64,000 nt of DNA from Vitreoscilla sp. (GCA_030150505.1 JASLFS010000001.1:74566-138565); one strand, 5' to 3'. Shown: positions 1 to 9,104, numbered from the stretch's first letter. Notes: generated by a model not told the origin, from the sequence alone. Made by a program: numbers and translations.

Positions 1-42
1 GATGTTGATGCTGGCGCAACGCCAGGTATGAAAATCGGTTAA
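1..42 (+). CDS. C-terminal end of an unidentified gene (partial)
   Basis: Frame 1 reads 13 codons, ending in ATG-K-I-G and a TAA stop at 40-42. A strong palindromic terminator follows 21 bases later, which supports a real gene end rather than a chance frame. Too little protein is present to name a family. The gene starts outside the window. Confidence 0.4.
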   Translation, partial: DVDAGATPGMKIG

Positions 43-63
43 TGATTCATTATCATTAAAAAG

Positions 64-93
64 CAGGCTGCCTGAAACGTTTCAGGCAGCCTG
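64..93. terminator. DUS-pair terminator (inverted uptake sequences)
   Basis: A perfect 30-base palindrome with arms CAGGCTGCCTGAAAC and GTTTCAGGCAGCCTG, followed by TTTT on the plus strand. Each arm contains the 12-mer AGGCTGCCTGAA (65-76 on plus, 81-92 on minus), the Simonsiella-type DNA uptake sequence dialect. Inverted DUS pairs acting as terminators are a known neisserial arrangement. It lies between a plus-strand gene end and the 3' end of the minus-strand crotonase gene, so it may serve both. Confidence 0.85.
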
Positions 94-108
94 TTTTATT
101 GTTGGCGG

Positions 109-891
109 TTACTTTCCTTGCCATGTTGGTTGGCGTTTTTCAAAAAAGGCATTAATGCCTTCCAATGTATCTTGCGTCATCATATTGTTGGCCATAATTT
201 CGGCCGCTTGTTGATAGGCTACCTGAAAGCCATATTCTAATTGACCATAAAATAGTCCTTTACCATAGCGGATGGCAAGTGGTGCTTTTGCTGCTATTTT
301 TTGGGCTAGATTTAGTGTGGTTTCTTCGAGTTCATCTGCTGCTACAGCGTGATTAATTAAACCCCATTTTTCGGCTTTTTCAGCATCAATAAAATCACCC
401 GTTACTAACATTTCAAAAGCCTGTTTGCGACCAATATTTCGCGTTAATGCCACAGCTGGTGTGGCACAAAACAATCCAACATTGATGCCTGAGACAGCAA
501 ATTTTGCTTGTTTTGAGGCAACGGCTAAATCGCACATTGCTACCAGTTGGCAACCTGCAGCGGTGGCAATGCCATTTACTTTTGCAATAATGGGTTGAGG
601 CATGCGAATAATTCGCATCATTAAATCACTACACAATTCAAAAAGTGATCTTTGATACTCAATATTAATATGGGCTTTCATTTCCTTTAAATCATGTCCA
701 GCACAGAAAGCCGGGCCATTTGCAGCTAAAATGATGACTCGAATATGGTCATCATGTGCAATTTCCTCTAATGTTTGTATTAGGGCATGTAGCATATTTG
801 CTGACAGAACATTTAATGAATCAGGTTGGTTTAATGTCAGTGTACAAATGTGATTTTGATTATTTTGAGTAATATAGCGGGATATCTCCAT
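109..891 (-). CDS. enoyl-CoA hydratase/isomerase (crotonase) family protein, ECHDC3-like
   Basis: A 260-residue crotonase-fold protein that probably acts on an acyl-CoA in the cytoplasm. The CoA-binding and oxyanion-hole segments are visible: FCAGHDLKEM near residues 62-71, then NGIATAAGCQLVAMCDLAVAS near 105-125. The segment SGINVGLFCATPAVAL resembles the ECHDC3 subgroup. The position that holds the first catalytic Glu of classical crotonase appears to be Gly, while the second Glu is kept (AFEMLVTG). It may therefore not be a standard 2-enoyl-CoA hydratase. The ATG at 891-889 has a good AAGGAG ribosome site. No fatty-acid degradation genes are adjacent, so the substrate is unknown. Confidence 0.8.
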   Translation of the reverse strand: MEISRYITQNNQNHICTLTLNQPDSLNVLSANMLHALIQTLEEIAHDDHIRVIILAANGPAFCAGHDLKEMKAHINIEYQRSLFELCSDLMMRIIRMPQPIIAKVNGIATAAGCQLVAMCDLAVASKQAKFAVSGINVGLFCATPAVALTRNIGRKQAFEMLVTGDFIDAEKAEKWGLINHAVAADELEETTLNLAQKIAAKAPLAIRYGKGLFYGQLEYGFQVAYQQAAEIMANNMMTQDTLEGINAFFEKRQPTWQGK

Positions 892-1051
892 CGTATTTCT
901 CCTTTGATGATTTTTTATATCATGCTACCAGAATATTGAATAGATTTTAAAAAATCATGATGTGTGCTATGGTAAAATTATGATGATTTACCACATCAGA
1001 CACGATGCAATATTTGTATTTCACTCTATATCAATAAAGGAGTAACGTGGT

Positions 1052-1303
1052 ATGACACCAAACGACAATAATCCTTTTGCTTTTTGGCAGCAGTTTTGGC
1101 AAAACACAAATCCACAAATGGCACCATTTTTACCGCCAATGAGTTTAGAAGAAGTGCAGAAAAAAATCACTGAATTACAAAGTGTGGAAATGTGGCTAAA
1201 TTTTAATTTACAAGCCGTTCAGTCTCAGTTGATGTTACTAGAGCAGCAAAAAGTATTTTTTGAAAGTATGGCCGAACAGCCAGAGCCAGAACAAGAATCG
1301 TAA
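1052..1303 (+). CDS. PhaM-like small protein
   Basis: An 83-residue protein. The N-terminus is rich in aromatic residues, Asn and Pro (FWQQFWQNTNPQ). The conserved core, LEEVQKKITELQSVEMWLNFN at about 31-51, is followed by a predicted coiled coil (LLEQQKVFFES). This core matches what I remember of PhaM, the polyhydroxyalkanoate-granule and nucleoid-associated protein of betaproteobacteria. No PHA synthase gene is in the window, so a granule role cannot be claimed. The start is supported by AAAGGAG upstream of the ATG. It sits just upstream of dnaE, separated by a hairpin. Confidence 0.6.
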   Translation: MTPNDNNPFAFWQQFWQNTNPQMAPFLPPMSLEEVQKKITELQSVEMWLNFNLQAVQSQLMLLEQQKVFFESMAEQPEPEQES

Positions 1304-1320
1304 TCTTCTCAATTATCTAT

Positions 1321-1338
1321 AACGGGCAAAAGCCCGTT
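1321..1338 (+). terminator. hairpin between the phaM-like gene and dnaE
   Basis: Arms AACGGGC and GCCCGTT are separated by AAAA. Only scattered Ts follow (AGTTATTTATAG), so termination may be partial. It lies 21 bases before the dnaE ATG and could also act in the dnaE leader. Confidence 0.5.
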
Positions 1339-1358
1339 AGTTATTTATAGTACCCACC

Positions 1359-4300
1359 ATGACCGAAGCACAATATATTCCCCTACGTTTGCATACTGAA
1401 TTCTCTATTGAAGATGGTATGGTACGCATTAAAGATGCCGTAAAATTTGCCGTTCAGCAAAATATCCCAGCTTTGGGAATTAGTGATTTGATGAATGTTT
1501 TTGGAATGGTGAAGTTTTATAAAACCTGCCGAAGCGCAGGCATCAAACCAATTGTTTCAGCGGATGTTTGGATTGAAAACGATGTTAAAGTTGATCAGCC
1601 AACACGCTTAATGTTAATTGCCAAAAATCACCAAGGCTATTTGAGATTATGTGAATTATTGACCGAAGCTTATGTCAACGAAGAAAGACATCGCTTACGA
1701 GCTCAAATCAAAAAGAAATGGTTAGTTGAGGGCGATAACAGTGGCTTAATTTGCTTATCTGGCGCTCACTTAGGTGAAATTGGGCAAGCGCTATTAAATG
1801 AACAAGAAGAACAAGCTAAAGCCATTGCTCAAGAATATGCCGAATTGTTTCCAAATCAATTTTATTTGGAATTACAAAGGCTCCCTGAAAAGCCTGAATG
1901 TGAAATCAGCGTACAAGGCAGTTTAAAACTGGCATTGGAATTGGATTTACCTGTTGTCGCAACGCATCCAACACAATTCTTGCATGCCGATGATTTTCAA
2001 GCTCATGAAGCACGAGTATGCATTGCCAGTGGTTATGTATTGGGGGATAAAAGACGTCCTAAAAATTTCGTTCCTAGCCAGTTTTTTGCTACGCCAGAAG
2101 ACATGCAAGCACGTTTTAACGATGTGCCTGAAGCACTTCAAAATACCGTCAATATTGCTAAACGCTGTAACTTATTAGTGACATTAGGCAAGAACTATTT
2201 ACCAGATTTTCCAACGCCAAATGGAATGGATTTAAATGATTATCTCATTCATTTATCCAATGAAGGCTTACAAGAGCGCATGGAGATTTTGTATCCTGAT
2301 GAAGCGATACGAGCAGAAAAATATCCCGAATACCAAGCACGTTTGGATTTTGAGTTAAACACCATTGTTCAAATGGGTTTCCCCGGTTACTTCCTAATTG
2401 TTGCCGACTTTATTAACTGGGCAAAAGAAAACAGCTGCCCAGTGGGGCCGGGTCGTGGTTCTGGTGCAGGTTCCTTGGTTGCTTATGCATTGAAAATTAC
2501 TGATTTGGATCCTCTTCAATATGCTTTGCTATTTGAACGGTTCTTAAATCCAGAACGTGTTTCAATGCCTGACTTTGATATTGACTTTTGCCAAGAGAAT
2601 CGTGGGCGCGTGATTCAATATGTACGCCATAAATATGGCGTAGCAGCGGTTAGTCAGATTGTGACTTTTGGCACATTGTCGTCAAAAGCCGTTGTGCGAG
2701 ATGTTGGACGAGTATTGGATTTACCATTTGGTATGTGCGATCGCTTATCAAAATTAATCCCAGTTGAAGCGAATAAACCGTTAAGCCTTGCGAAAGCCAT
2801 GGAGGCAGAGCCTCAAATTGCCGAAATTTTGAAGGCAGAAGATGCCGAAGAATTGATGGTTCTAGCCCAAAAGCTAGAAGATTTAACCCGTGGTCTTGGC
2901 ATGCATGCTGGTGGTGTACTTATCGCCCCAGGAAAACTAACTGATTTTTGTCCTGTTTATCAAGCTTTGGGTGAAGATACATCGCCTGTATCGATGTTTG
3001 ATAAAGATGACGTTGAACAGATTGGTTTGGTTAAATTTGACTTCTTAGGATTGCGTAACTTAACCATTATCGAATTAGCACAACAATACATTGCGGATGT
3101 GAATCAGGATGATGTTGATGTTGCTCATATTCCATTGGATGATGCCGTTGCGTACCAAATTTTCTCGACAGGAAACACAACTGCTGTGTTCCAGTTTGAG
3201 TCAGCTGGTATGAAACGAATGCTGGTAGAAGCTAAGCCAAAGAAATTTGAAGAAATTATTGCCTTCGTGGCACTTTATCGTCCGGGTCCAATGGACCTAA
3301 TTCCTGATTTTACCCGACGCATGCACGGTGAAGCCTTTGAATATTTGCATCCTTTACTTGAAGACGTATTGAAACCCACTTATGGCGTGATGGTGTATCA
3401 AGAACAAGTGATGCAAGCTGCACAGGTTTGTGGTGGATATTCGCTTGGCGGTGCGGATTTATTGCGCCGAGCAATGGGTAAGAAAAAAGTTGAGGAGATG
3501 ATTAAGCAGCGTGCAACGTTTGTTGAGGGCGCTGCTCAAAAAGATATTAATGAAGCCAAAGCCAATGAAATTTTCGACTATATGGAGAAATTCGCAGGCT
3601 ATGGTTTTAATAAATCACATGCGGCAGCTTATGCTTTGGTGGCTTATCAAACTGCATGGTTAAAAGCACATTATCCTGCTGAGTTTATGGCAGCCACGAT
3701 GTCCAGTGAGTTGGATAATACGGATCAGTTAAAAATCTTCTTTGATGATGCAAAAGACAATGGTATTGAGTTTCTCGCACCATCGGTTAACCATTCATTT
3801 TATCGTTTCAAACCCTTGGCAGGAAAAAAGATTCGCTATGCGTTAGGTGCGATTAAAGGCACGGGCGAAGCGGCCGTGAATGCTATTGTTAAAGCCCGAG
3901 AAGAGGGCGGTCCGTTTGAGGATTTATTCGATTTTTGTGAACGAGTGGATAAGCACCATATTAATAAACGAACACTAGAAGCACTTGTGCGTGCTGGCGC
4001 TTTTGATGAACTTGAACCAAATCGAGCCATGATGTTATCGAATATTCCATTGGCAGTCGAAAACGCAGAGCAAAAAGCAGCCAATGCCAATCAAAGTGGA
4101 TTATTTGATTTTGATGATACTGCTATTGCACCAATTGAAATGACTGCGGTGGAGGCATGGAATGAAAGCCGTAAATTAGCAGAAGAAAAAAGTGCCATGG
4201 GCTTTTATTATTCAGGGCATCCATTTGCACCTTATTCTACCGAAGTGAGGGGATTTGCTAAAAAATCATTGGCATCGTTGGCTGCGGCTGATCATAAACA

Positions 4301-4793
4301 ATGGGTAGCGGGTTTTGTTACCAGCATTCGCATTATTATGGGGCGTCGTGGCAAGTTAGCAATTGTTTTGTTGGAAGATGAAACGGCAAAAGTAGAAATT
4401 GTGGTTGCTGGTTCGGTGTATGAGCAATCAATAGCAGTATTAAAAGCCGATACCGTATTGTTATTTGATGCTAAGGTTGGAAAAGATGAATATGGTGGCG
4501 GTAGTGGATTAAGAATTAGCGCAGATGGTGTTTATACTTTTGAGCAGGCAAGGCAATCTTTTGCACGCAGCATGAGTTTACATATTAATCAGCATCTTGA
4601 TATTGCTAAACTGTCTAATTTGCTGTCATCTTCTGCTGATGGTCAAAAAGTACCTGTGCAACTTCTTTATCAAAACAATGATGTAAGAGCAACAATGCGT
4701 TTGCCAATGAAATGGCAAATTGTCGCTAGCAATGATTTGTTGGATAAACTGCAGGATTTGCTAGGTTATGAAAATGTTGTGGTAACTTGGTAA
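1359..4793 (+). CDS. dnaE: DNA polymerase III alpha subunit
   Basis: The catalytic subunit of the replicative polymerase, 1144 residues and close to the usual DnaE length of about 1160. The PHP domain opens the protein (LRLHTEFSIEDG, residues 9-20). The polymerase core has GPGRGSGAGSL near 361-371 and the metal-binding acidic pair in PDFDIDF (D405 and D407), with a third Asp in KFDFLGL near 562. Helix-hairpin-helix and OB-fold regions follow, the OB fold at about residue 970 onward (VAGFVTSIRI). The ATG has no clear Shine-Dalgarno sequence, but the family start motif directly follows it. The gene stands alone and converges on the antiporter gene. Confidence 0.97.
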   Translation: MTEAQYIPLRLHTEFSIEDGMVRIKDAVKFAVQQNIPALGISDLMNVFGMVKFYKTCRSAGIKPIVSADVWIENDVKVDQPTRLMLIAKNHQGYLRLCELLTEAYVNEERHRLRAQIKKKWLVEGDNSGLICLSGAHLGEIGQALLNEQEEQAKAIAQEYAELFPNQFYLELQRLPEKPECEISVQGSLKLALELDLPVVATHPTQFLHADDFQAHEARVCIASGYVLGDKRRPKNFVPSQFFATPEDMQARFNDVPEALQNTVNIAKRCNLLVTLGKNYLPDFPTPNGMDLNDYLIHLSNEGLQERMEILYPDEAIRAEKYPEYQARLDFELNTIVQMGFPGYFLIVADFINWAKENSCPVGPGRGSGAGSLVAYALKITDLDPLQYALLFERFLNPERVSMPDFDIDFCQENRGRVIQYVRHKYGVAAVSQIVTFGTLSSKAVVRDVGRVLDLPFGMCDRLSKLIPVEANKPLSLAKAMEAEPQIAEILKAEDAEELMVLAQKLEDLTRGLGMHAGGVLIAPGKLTDFCPVYQALGEDTSPVSMFDKDDVEQIGLVKFDFLGLRNLTIIELAQQYIADVNQDDVDVAHIPLDDAVAYQIFSTGNTTAVFQFESAGMKRMLVEAKPKKFEEIIAFVALYRPGPMDLIPDFTRRMHGEAFEYLHPLLEDVLKPTYGVMVYQEQVMQAAQVCGGYSLGGADLLRRAMGKKKVEEMIKQRATFVEGAAQKDINEAKANEIFDYMEKFAGYGFNKSHAAAYALVAYQTAWLKAHYPAEFMAATMSSELDNTDQLKIFFDDAKDNGIEFLAPSVNHSFYRFKPLAGKKIRYALGAIKGTGEAAVNAIVKAREEGGPFEDLFDFCERVDKHHINKRTLEALVRAGAFDELEPNRAMMLSNIPLAVENAEQKAANANQSGLFDFDDTAIAPIEMTAVEAWNESRKLAEEKSAMGFYYSGHPFAPYSTEVRGFAKKSLASLAAADHKQWVAGFVTSIRIIMGRRGKLAIVLLEDETAKVEIVVAGSVYEQSIAVLKADTVLLFDAKVGKDEYGGGSGLRISADGVYTFEQARQSFARSMSLHINQHLDIAKLSNLLSSSADGQKVPVQLLYQNNDVRATMRLPMKWQIVASNDLLDKLQDLLGYENVVVTW

Positions 4794-4797
4794 GAAA

Positions 4798-4827
4798 ATT
4801 GGGTACGGTTGAGTGACCGTACCCAAT
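4798..4827. terminator. bidirectional terminator between dnaE and the antiporter
   Basis: Perfect 12-base arms ATTGGGTACGGT and ACCGTACCCAAT with a 6-base loop lie between two converging genes. The minus strand has TTTTC after the stem. The plus strand lacks a T run. Confidence 0.75.
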
Positions 4828-4852
4828 GGTTAAGAATTATTGAAAGAAATAA

Positions 4853-6574
4853 TTATGGGCATTTTAAGCCAAGAACAGTGATGGTGTTGCCATCCGTGGC
4901 TTTGACCGTTAAGTAAAAATCACCCAGTGCCACTTTATCGCCTTCTGTTGGCGGAGAAAGTAAGCGCTTCTTAACCAGTTTTGCAGCGGTTAAAGTTTTA
5001 TCTTCTTCTGATAATGGCATGCCATAAATTGTGGCTAAATCCATCATTGAGCTATTAGGATCAATATTGAATTCACCAAAGAAGCTGGCATTGATTCCCA
5101 TATCATCCATGCTGTAGTCAAAAATCATCGCAAGTTTTTCAACTAATTTTTCAGGAACGTAATACCAAACATGGTCAGATGCTTGTAGGATTGTTTGGGT
5201 ATTAATTCTCATTAAATTTCCATCTCGTACCAAAGCAAAACAGCGAATATGCAAAGAATCAAGGTGTTTACCAACATCATCAGGGTGTCTACCACAAGCG
5301 TCTGAGCCTTCGTTGACGCAATATTCTTGTAATGGCACCACTGCTTTTTCACCTACCCAAATATCTTTGGAATTGATGGGCTCATGTTTGGGTGGTAATT
5401 CTACTTTGCACAGCTTTGCCATAGGCGCAATGGTTGCCCCTTGGATTAATAAAGAAATTAATACGATGGTAAAGCCAATATCAAACATCAAAGTTGAGCC
5501 TTCAACACCCATCATCACAGGTAAAATGGCCAAAGTAACTGGAACTGCACCGCGTAAACCAACCCAGCTAATAAAGGCAACTTCATTTTTTGGGAAATTA
5601 AACCATTTCAAACCGCTGATAACAGCGAGTGGGCGAGCCACTAAGGTGAGGAAAATAGAAATCAAAATGGCATATGTTGCATTATCCAATAAGCGCTCTG
5701 GTGTAACCAATAAGCCCAAGATTAAGAACATAACAGCTTGAGCAAGCCAAGCTAGGCCATCCATCACCCGCAAAACATGCTCAGTAGCATAGCTTTTTCG
5801 ATTGCCAACCATAATGCCAGCTAGGTAAACGGCCAAGAAGCCACTACCGCCGATTAAGTTCGTGGCGGCAAAAGTGAGTAGCCCACCAGAAACAATTAGT
5901 AAGGCGTATAAACCTTCCGCAAGGTTGAGTTTTGAAACCAAGCGAGACAAAATCCAACCGCCAATGGCACCCAATAACAAGCCAAAACCGATTTGTTGGA
6001 CGAGCATAATTAAGAAGCTAACAATTGATGCTTCTTCTGGGTGAAGGTTTAAGCCAATTAATGCCATTACCAGCAATATTGCCATGGGGTCATTGGCACC
6101 AGATTCAATTTCTAGTGTTGATTGAACACGGTCGTGTAAACGAACACCACTATTGCGTAATAGGCTAAATACAGCTGCTGCATCAGTTGAACCAACAATG
6201 GCAGCCATTAACAGCCCCATTTTCCAATCGACACCAAGCAAGAAGGTAATGAAAATACCTAAAATCAGTACCGTTGCAATCACTCCCCAGGAGGCGAGCA
6301 GTGCTGCTGGTTTTAAAGCAACTCGGAAGCTTGAGATTCTGGTTCTCAAGCCACCATCTAATAGAATAATTGCCAAGGCTAATTGGCTAATTAATGTTGC
6401 CATGAAGAAGTTACTAAATTGTATACCACCAGGTCCATTTTCCCCTGCAAGCATGCCGACGAATAAGAACATTAGTAAGAGTGGTAAACCCAATCGCGCA
6501 GAAAGCGTAGATGCAAGGACACTAATAAATAGCAAAATGCCCATTAGCAAAAAAAGGGTATTGATTCCATCCAT
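4853..6574 (-). CDS. nhaP2: potassium/proton antiporter, NhaP2/CvrA type (CPA1)
   Basis: An inner-membrane cation/proton antiporter of about 573 residues. The first ~390 residues form about 12 hydrophobic segments, with family motifs RLGLPLLLMFLFVGMLAGE at the N-terminus and GSTDAAAVFSLLR around residue 140. A cytoplasmic tail follows, containing a TrkA-C-like region (residues ~400-490) and a CorC/HlyC-like end, as in NhaP2. I chose the internal ATG (MDGINTLF), because E. coli NhaP2 also begins MDA-like. A TTG-initiated form six residues longer, starting at 6592, is possible. It is transcribed alone. The role in K+ and pH balance is inferred from the family. Confidence 0.88.
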   Translation of the reverse strand: MDGINTLFLLMGILLFISVLASTLSARLGLPLLLMFLFVGMLAGENGPGGIQFSNFFMATLISQLALAIILLDGGLRTRISSFRVALKPAALLASWGVIATVLILGIFITFLLGVDWKMGLLMAAIVGSTDAAAVFSLLRNSGVRLHDRVQSTLEIESGANDPMAILLVMALIGLNLHPEEASIVSFLIMLVQQIGFGLLLGAIGGWILSRLVSKLNLAEGLYALLIVSGGLLTFAATNLIGGSGFLAVYLAGIMVGNRKSYATEHVLRVMDGLAWLAQAVMFLILGLLVTPERLLDNATYAILISIFLTLVARPLAVISGLKWFNFPKNEVAFISWVGLRGAVPVTLAILPVMMGVEGSTLMFDIGFTIVLISLLIQGATIAPMAKLCKVELPPKHEPINSKDIWVGEKAVVPLQEYCVNEGSDACGRHPDDVGKHLDSLHIRCFALVRDGNLMRINTQTILQASDHVWYYVPEKLVEKLAMIFDYSMDDMGINASFFGEFNIDPNSSMMDLATIYGMPLSEEDKTLTAAKLVKKRLLSPPTEGDKVALGDFYLTVKATDGNTITVLGLKCP

Positions 6575-6701
6575 GTGAGAATTTGCCCCCAAAAAAAGTA
6601 ATTAATATTATTTTCTAGCGGGTAATTTTAACATAAGCCTGCATAGGTAAGTAATTGAGAAATCAAAATGTATGTGAAATGAATTAATTATTTGTATGTA
6701 A

Positions 6702-6733
6702 AAAAAGCCCTGATTATTTAATCAGGGCTTTTT
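6702..6733. terminator. terminator after the glycine-zipper lipoprotein gene
   Basis: The stem AGCCCTGATT/AATCAGGGCT (6706-6715 with 6720-6729) is flanked by A and T runs on both sides, so it works in either direction. Here it ends the minus-strand lipoprotein gene. Confidence 0.85.
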
Positions 6734-6751
6734 GAGAATATATATTTTACA

Positions 6752-6955
6752 TTATTTGATTTGGCTACCAATCACACCACCTAGGGCAGCTCCGCCTAAC
6801 GTAGCGCCAGTATCTCCACCGAGTACATTACCAGCAACACCACCAACAGCAACGCCAACAGCTGTGTTTCTTTGTTGGTTAGTCATGCCATTTGTACAGC
6901 CAAATAAAGAAGCAGTTACCAAAGCTACAGCAAGGTATTTTGTCATTGATTTCAT
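6752..6955 (-). CDS. small glycine-zipper lipoprotein (OsmB/SlyB-like)
   Basis: A 67-residue envelope protein. The N-terminal signal MKSMTKYLAVALVTASLFGC ends in a lipobox (LFGC), so the mature protein would start at Cys20 and be lipidated. The rest is a glycine-zipper hairpin, with repeated GVAVGGVAGNVLGGDTG and GGAALGGVIGS motifs. The start has a good GGGAG ribosome site just upstream. Upstream in-frame codons would add an implausible leader. Function is unknown. Related proteins are stress-induced outer-membrane lipoproteins. Confidence 0.8.
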   Translation of the reverse strand: MKSMTKYLAVALVTASLFGCTNGMTNQQRNTAVGVAVGGVAGNVLGGDTGATLGGAALGGVIGSQIK

Positions 6956-7062
6956 ACTTATCTCCCAACAAATAGTGTTTTGTTTTCGAATGATTATCTT
7001 AATTGCCAAATAGTATAGCGCAATACACTGTATGGTTTCGTTAAGAAATGACAAGTTCTTGT

Positions 7063-7476
7063 TTAATGATTTGGCTCAGTTACAAAGCCTACTTTGCTTA
7101 ATCCTGATTCTTGAGCTGATGCCAATGCTTGCGCAACAAACTTATAAGGTACGGCTTCGTCAGATGCAATGGCAATTACGGTATCAGGGTCTTCAGTTGC
7201 TGTGTTTTTGAATTCTTTGGTTAATGCTTCCAATGTATATTCGTTTTCACCTAAAAAATATTTGCCATCCGAAGTAATGGATAAGCGCAACGGTTTAGGT
7301 GGTTCAGCTTGTTCTTCGGTATTGGCTTGTGGCAATTGTAATGGAATGGAATGTGTTAATACTGGCATGGTAATCATGAAAACAATTAACAAAACCAACA
7401 TCACATCTACAAGAGGTGTGACGTTAATTTCTGCCATGGGTGCATCATCATGCTCACTAAATGAACCAAAAGACAT
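7063..7476 (-). CDS. exbD: biopolymer transport protein ExbD
   Basis: A proton-channel partner of ExbB in the TonB energising complex of the inner membrane, 137 residues. A short cytoplasmic N-terminus precedes one membrane helix (about 19-40), with the essential Asp in NVTPLVDVMLVLLIVFM. The periplasmic domain follows. The ATG lies 3 bases after the exbB stop, so the two are translationally coupled. It is the last gene of tonB-exbB-exbD. Confidence 0.95.
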   Translation of the reverse strand: MSFGSFSEHDDAPMAEINVTPLVDVMLVLLIVFMITMPVLTHSIPLQLPQANTEEQAEPPKPLRLSITSDGKYFLGENEYTLEALTKEFKNTATEDPDTVIAIASDEAVPYKFVAQALASAQESGLSKVGFVTEPNH

Positions 7477-7479
7477 TGT

Positions 7480-8151
7480 TTACTCCTGATCGTTGACCGG
7501 ATTGTTTAATAGTTGGGCGTGCAAATCATGTGCATATGCATCTAAATCTTGGCGCATATTTTTATTGAGGCGAACCAATGCGTTGTAAGCTAAAACAGCA
7601 GGAATCGCTACAAATAACCCAGCGGCGGTTGCTACAAGTGCTTCACCAATAGGCTCTGCGACAGCAGCAATGGTTACCATACCAGCAGTGCCGATGTTTA
7701 ATAAAGCATGATAAATGCCCCATACGGTACCAAATAAGCCAATAAATGGAGCAGTTGCGCCGATAGAAGCTAAGGCTGTTAAGCCACTTTCAAATGGGCG
7801 CAGAGCTTGATCCATGCCTTTGCGAATGTGGCGAGTTAGGTAATCATTGCGTGGCATAGCTGCTGCCAAGCTTTTGCCTTTTTTATCAGAATAAGTGCGA
7901 TTAGCAAGTAGTGCCACTTCTGTCATTGAGGCAATAGGTGAGTGAATATTGGCAATTTTCTTTTCGGCCTCAAGTAAGCTTGATGCATTCCAAAAGGCTT
8001 TTTGTGCCATTTTGTTGGTTTTTTTGGCCTTCATCATGGTGCATGATCGGATAATGAGAACACACCAAGAAATGACGCTCATTAGAATAAGCAATAAAAA
8101 AACACCAATTAGGACAGGATCACCTTGTTTAAATACGATACCTAGATTCAT
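7480..8151 (-). CDS. exbB: biopolymer transport protein ExbB
   Basis: The MotA/TolQ/ExbB family proton-channel subunit, 223 residues. There are three membrane helices: one near residues 13-33 and two in the C-terminal half. These last include the conserved stretch IGATAPFIGLFGTVWGIYHA and the segment EPIGEALVATAAGLFVAIPAVLAYN. It forms the motor with ExbD that energises TonB. It lies 48 bases downstream of tonB and just upstream of exbD, the neisserial gene order. Confidence 0.96.
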   Translation of the reverse strand: MNLGIVFKQGDPVLIGVFLLLILMSVISWCVLIIRSCTMMKAKKTNKMAQKAFWNASSLLEAEKKIANIHSPIASMTEVALLANRTYSDKKGKSLAAAMPRNDYLTRHIRKGMDQALRPFESGLTALASIGATAPFIGLFGTVWGIYHALLNIGTAGMVTIAAVAEPIGEALVATAAGLFVAIPAVLAYNALVRLNKNMRQDLDAYAHDLHAQLLNNPVNDQE

Positions 8152-8199
8152 AATTTCACCAGTTTAAAAACTTAACAATGTTATTAATTAATATTTAAT

Positions 8200-8982
8200 C
8201 TATCGGTTTTTGAGGTTAAACACGACAGGGAATGTATAGTTTGCAGCAATTGGCTGGCCATTTTCCATGGCTGGCGTGAAGCGGTAGTATTGCTCTACTG
8301 CTTTTTTTGCTGCTCGGTCTAATCTTGAGTGGCCGCTTGATTTTTCAACGCGAACATTACTCGGTTTGCCATTTGGCTGTACAACCACAAACATGCGCAC
8401 GGTACCTTCTTCTCCATTTTCTAAAGAAAGTGGTGGGTACTGTGGTTTTGGATTATTTAAGTATCCACCAGGTTTTCTGGAACCAGTATTGCCACCGCCA
8501 GAAGGTGCTGATGTATTGTCGCTGCCTTTGTTGTTACCAGCGCTTGTACCTTGACCATTATTATTGTCTTTATTGGGCGTATTGTTACTTGTGTTTGTTG
8601 CTTGCGTATTTCTTGCTGGCTCTGTTGTTGCTTTGGTATTGCTATCATTATTGGTGGCAACCGGTGTGGTTGCTTTGTTTGTTTTGGTGACTGTCACATC
8701 GGGTTCTTTTGCCGGTTTTTTCTGTGTTTTGGTTACCGGTTTTTTGTGCTCAACCTTTTTTTCATGCTTTGGTTGTGATTTTGGCGCACTGTCACTTTGC
8801 AAAGCTTGAGTTTGACTCAAGGCTTCGCCTGATGGGATGTCGACAAACATTAATGCAGATTGGTCTACATTGAGTTTAGCATCTTGTTTATTGTCAAATA
8901 AGCTATACGCAATAATTCCAGTATGGATGGCGATAACGCTGACAATAATGATGTATGAAAAGGGGCTATTTGTTTTATTCAT
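8200..8982 (-). CDS. tonB: energy transducer TonB
   Basis: Couples the inner-membrane proton gradient to outer-membrane iron and haem receptors. About 260 residues: one N-terminal membrane anchor (about 8-28), a long Lys/Pro-rich then Asn/Thr/Gly-rich periplasmic spacer, and a C-terminal TonB domain with YPPLSLENGEEGTVRMFVV and YRFTPAMENGQP. I chose the ATG at 8982, because its product MNKTNSPFSY directly precedes the anchor. A TTG 14 codons upstream is less likely. There is no strong ribosome site. A Fur-type operator lies just upstream, so iron repression is expected. Confidence 0.92.
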   Translation of the reverse strand: MNKTNSPFSYIIIVSVIAIHTGIIAYSLFDNKQDAKLNVDQSALMFVDIPSGEALSQTQALQSDSAPKSQPKHEKKVEHKKPVTKTQKKPAKEPDVTVTKTNKATTPVATNNDSNTKATTEPARNTQATNTSNNTPNKDNNNGQGTSAGNNKGSDNTSAPSGGGNTGSRKPGGYLNNPKPQYPPLSLENGEEGTVRMFVVVQPNGKPSNVRVEKSSGHSRLDRAAKKAVEQYYRFTPAMENGQPIAANYTFPVVFNLKNR

Positions 8983-9002
8983 GATTACATTATTAATATA
9001 AA

Positions 9003-9017
9003 TGATAATCCATATCA
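9003..9017. promoter_or_regulatory. candidate Fur box upstream of tonB
   Basis: TGATAAT-C-CATATCA matches the 7-1-7 Fur consensus TGATAATnATTATCA at 13 of 15 bases and lies 21-35 bases upstream of the chosen tonB ATG, where it would block the promoter or early transcription. Iron-dependent repression of tonB-exbBD by Fur is established in related bacteria. The site assignment is by eye. Confidence 0.7.
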
Positions 9018-9104
9018 ATTGCAAGTGAGTGCGATTGTACGCTATTTTTTTTAAGTTGTGCTAGTTATCTGTGCAATATTATTAAAAAATTATCAACTAA
9101 TTGC

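Noticed and set aside
42..60. Fur-like AATGATTCATTATCATTA near the window start
   Set aside because: The match to the 7-1-7 consensus is poor in every register, and it lies just after a stop codon, before a terminator, with no promoter to control.
5313..6578. Open frames on the plus strand opposite the antiporter gene
   Set aside because: Antisense shadows of a long membrane-protein gene with strong motifs on the other strand.
8307..8690. Open frames on the plus strand opposite tonB (also at 8551 and 8564)
   Set aside because: Cys- and Leu-rich translations of the reverse complement of a low-complexity TonB spacer. No ribosome site or family resemblance.
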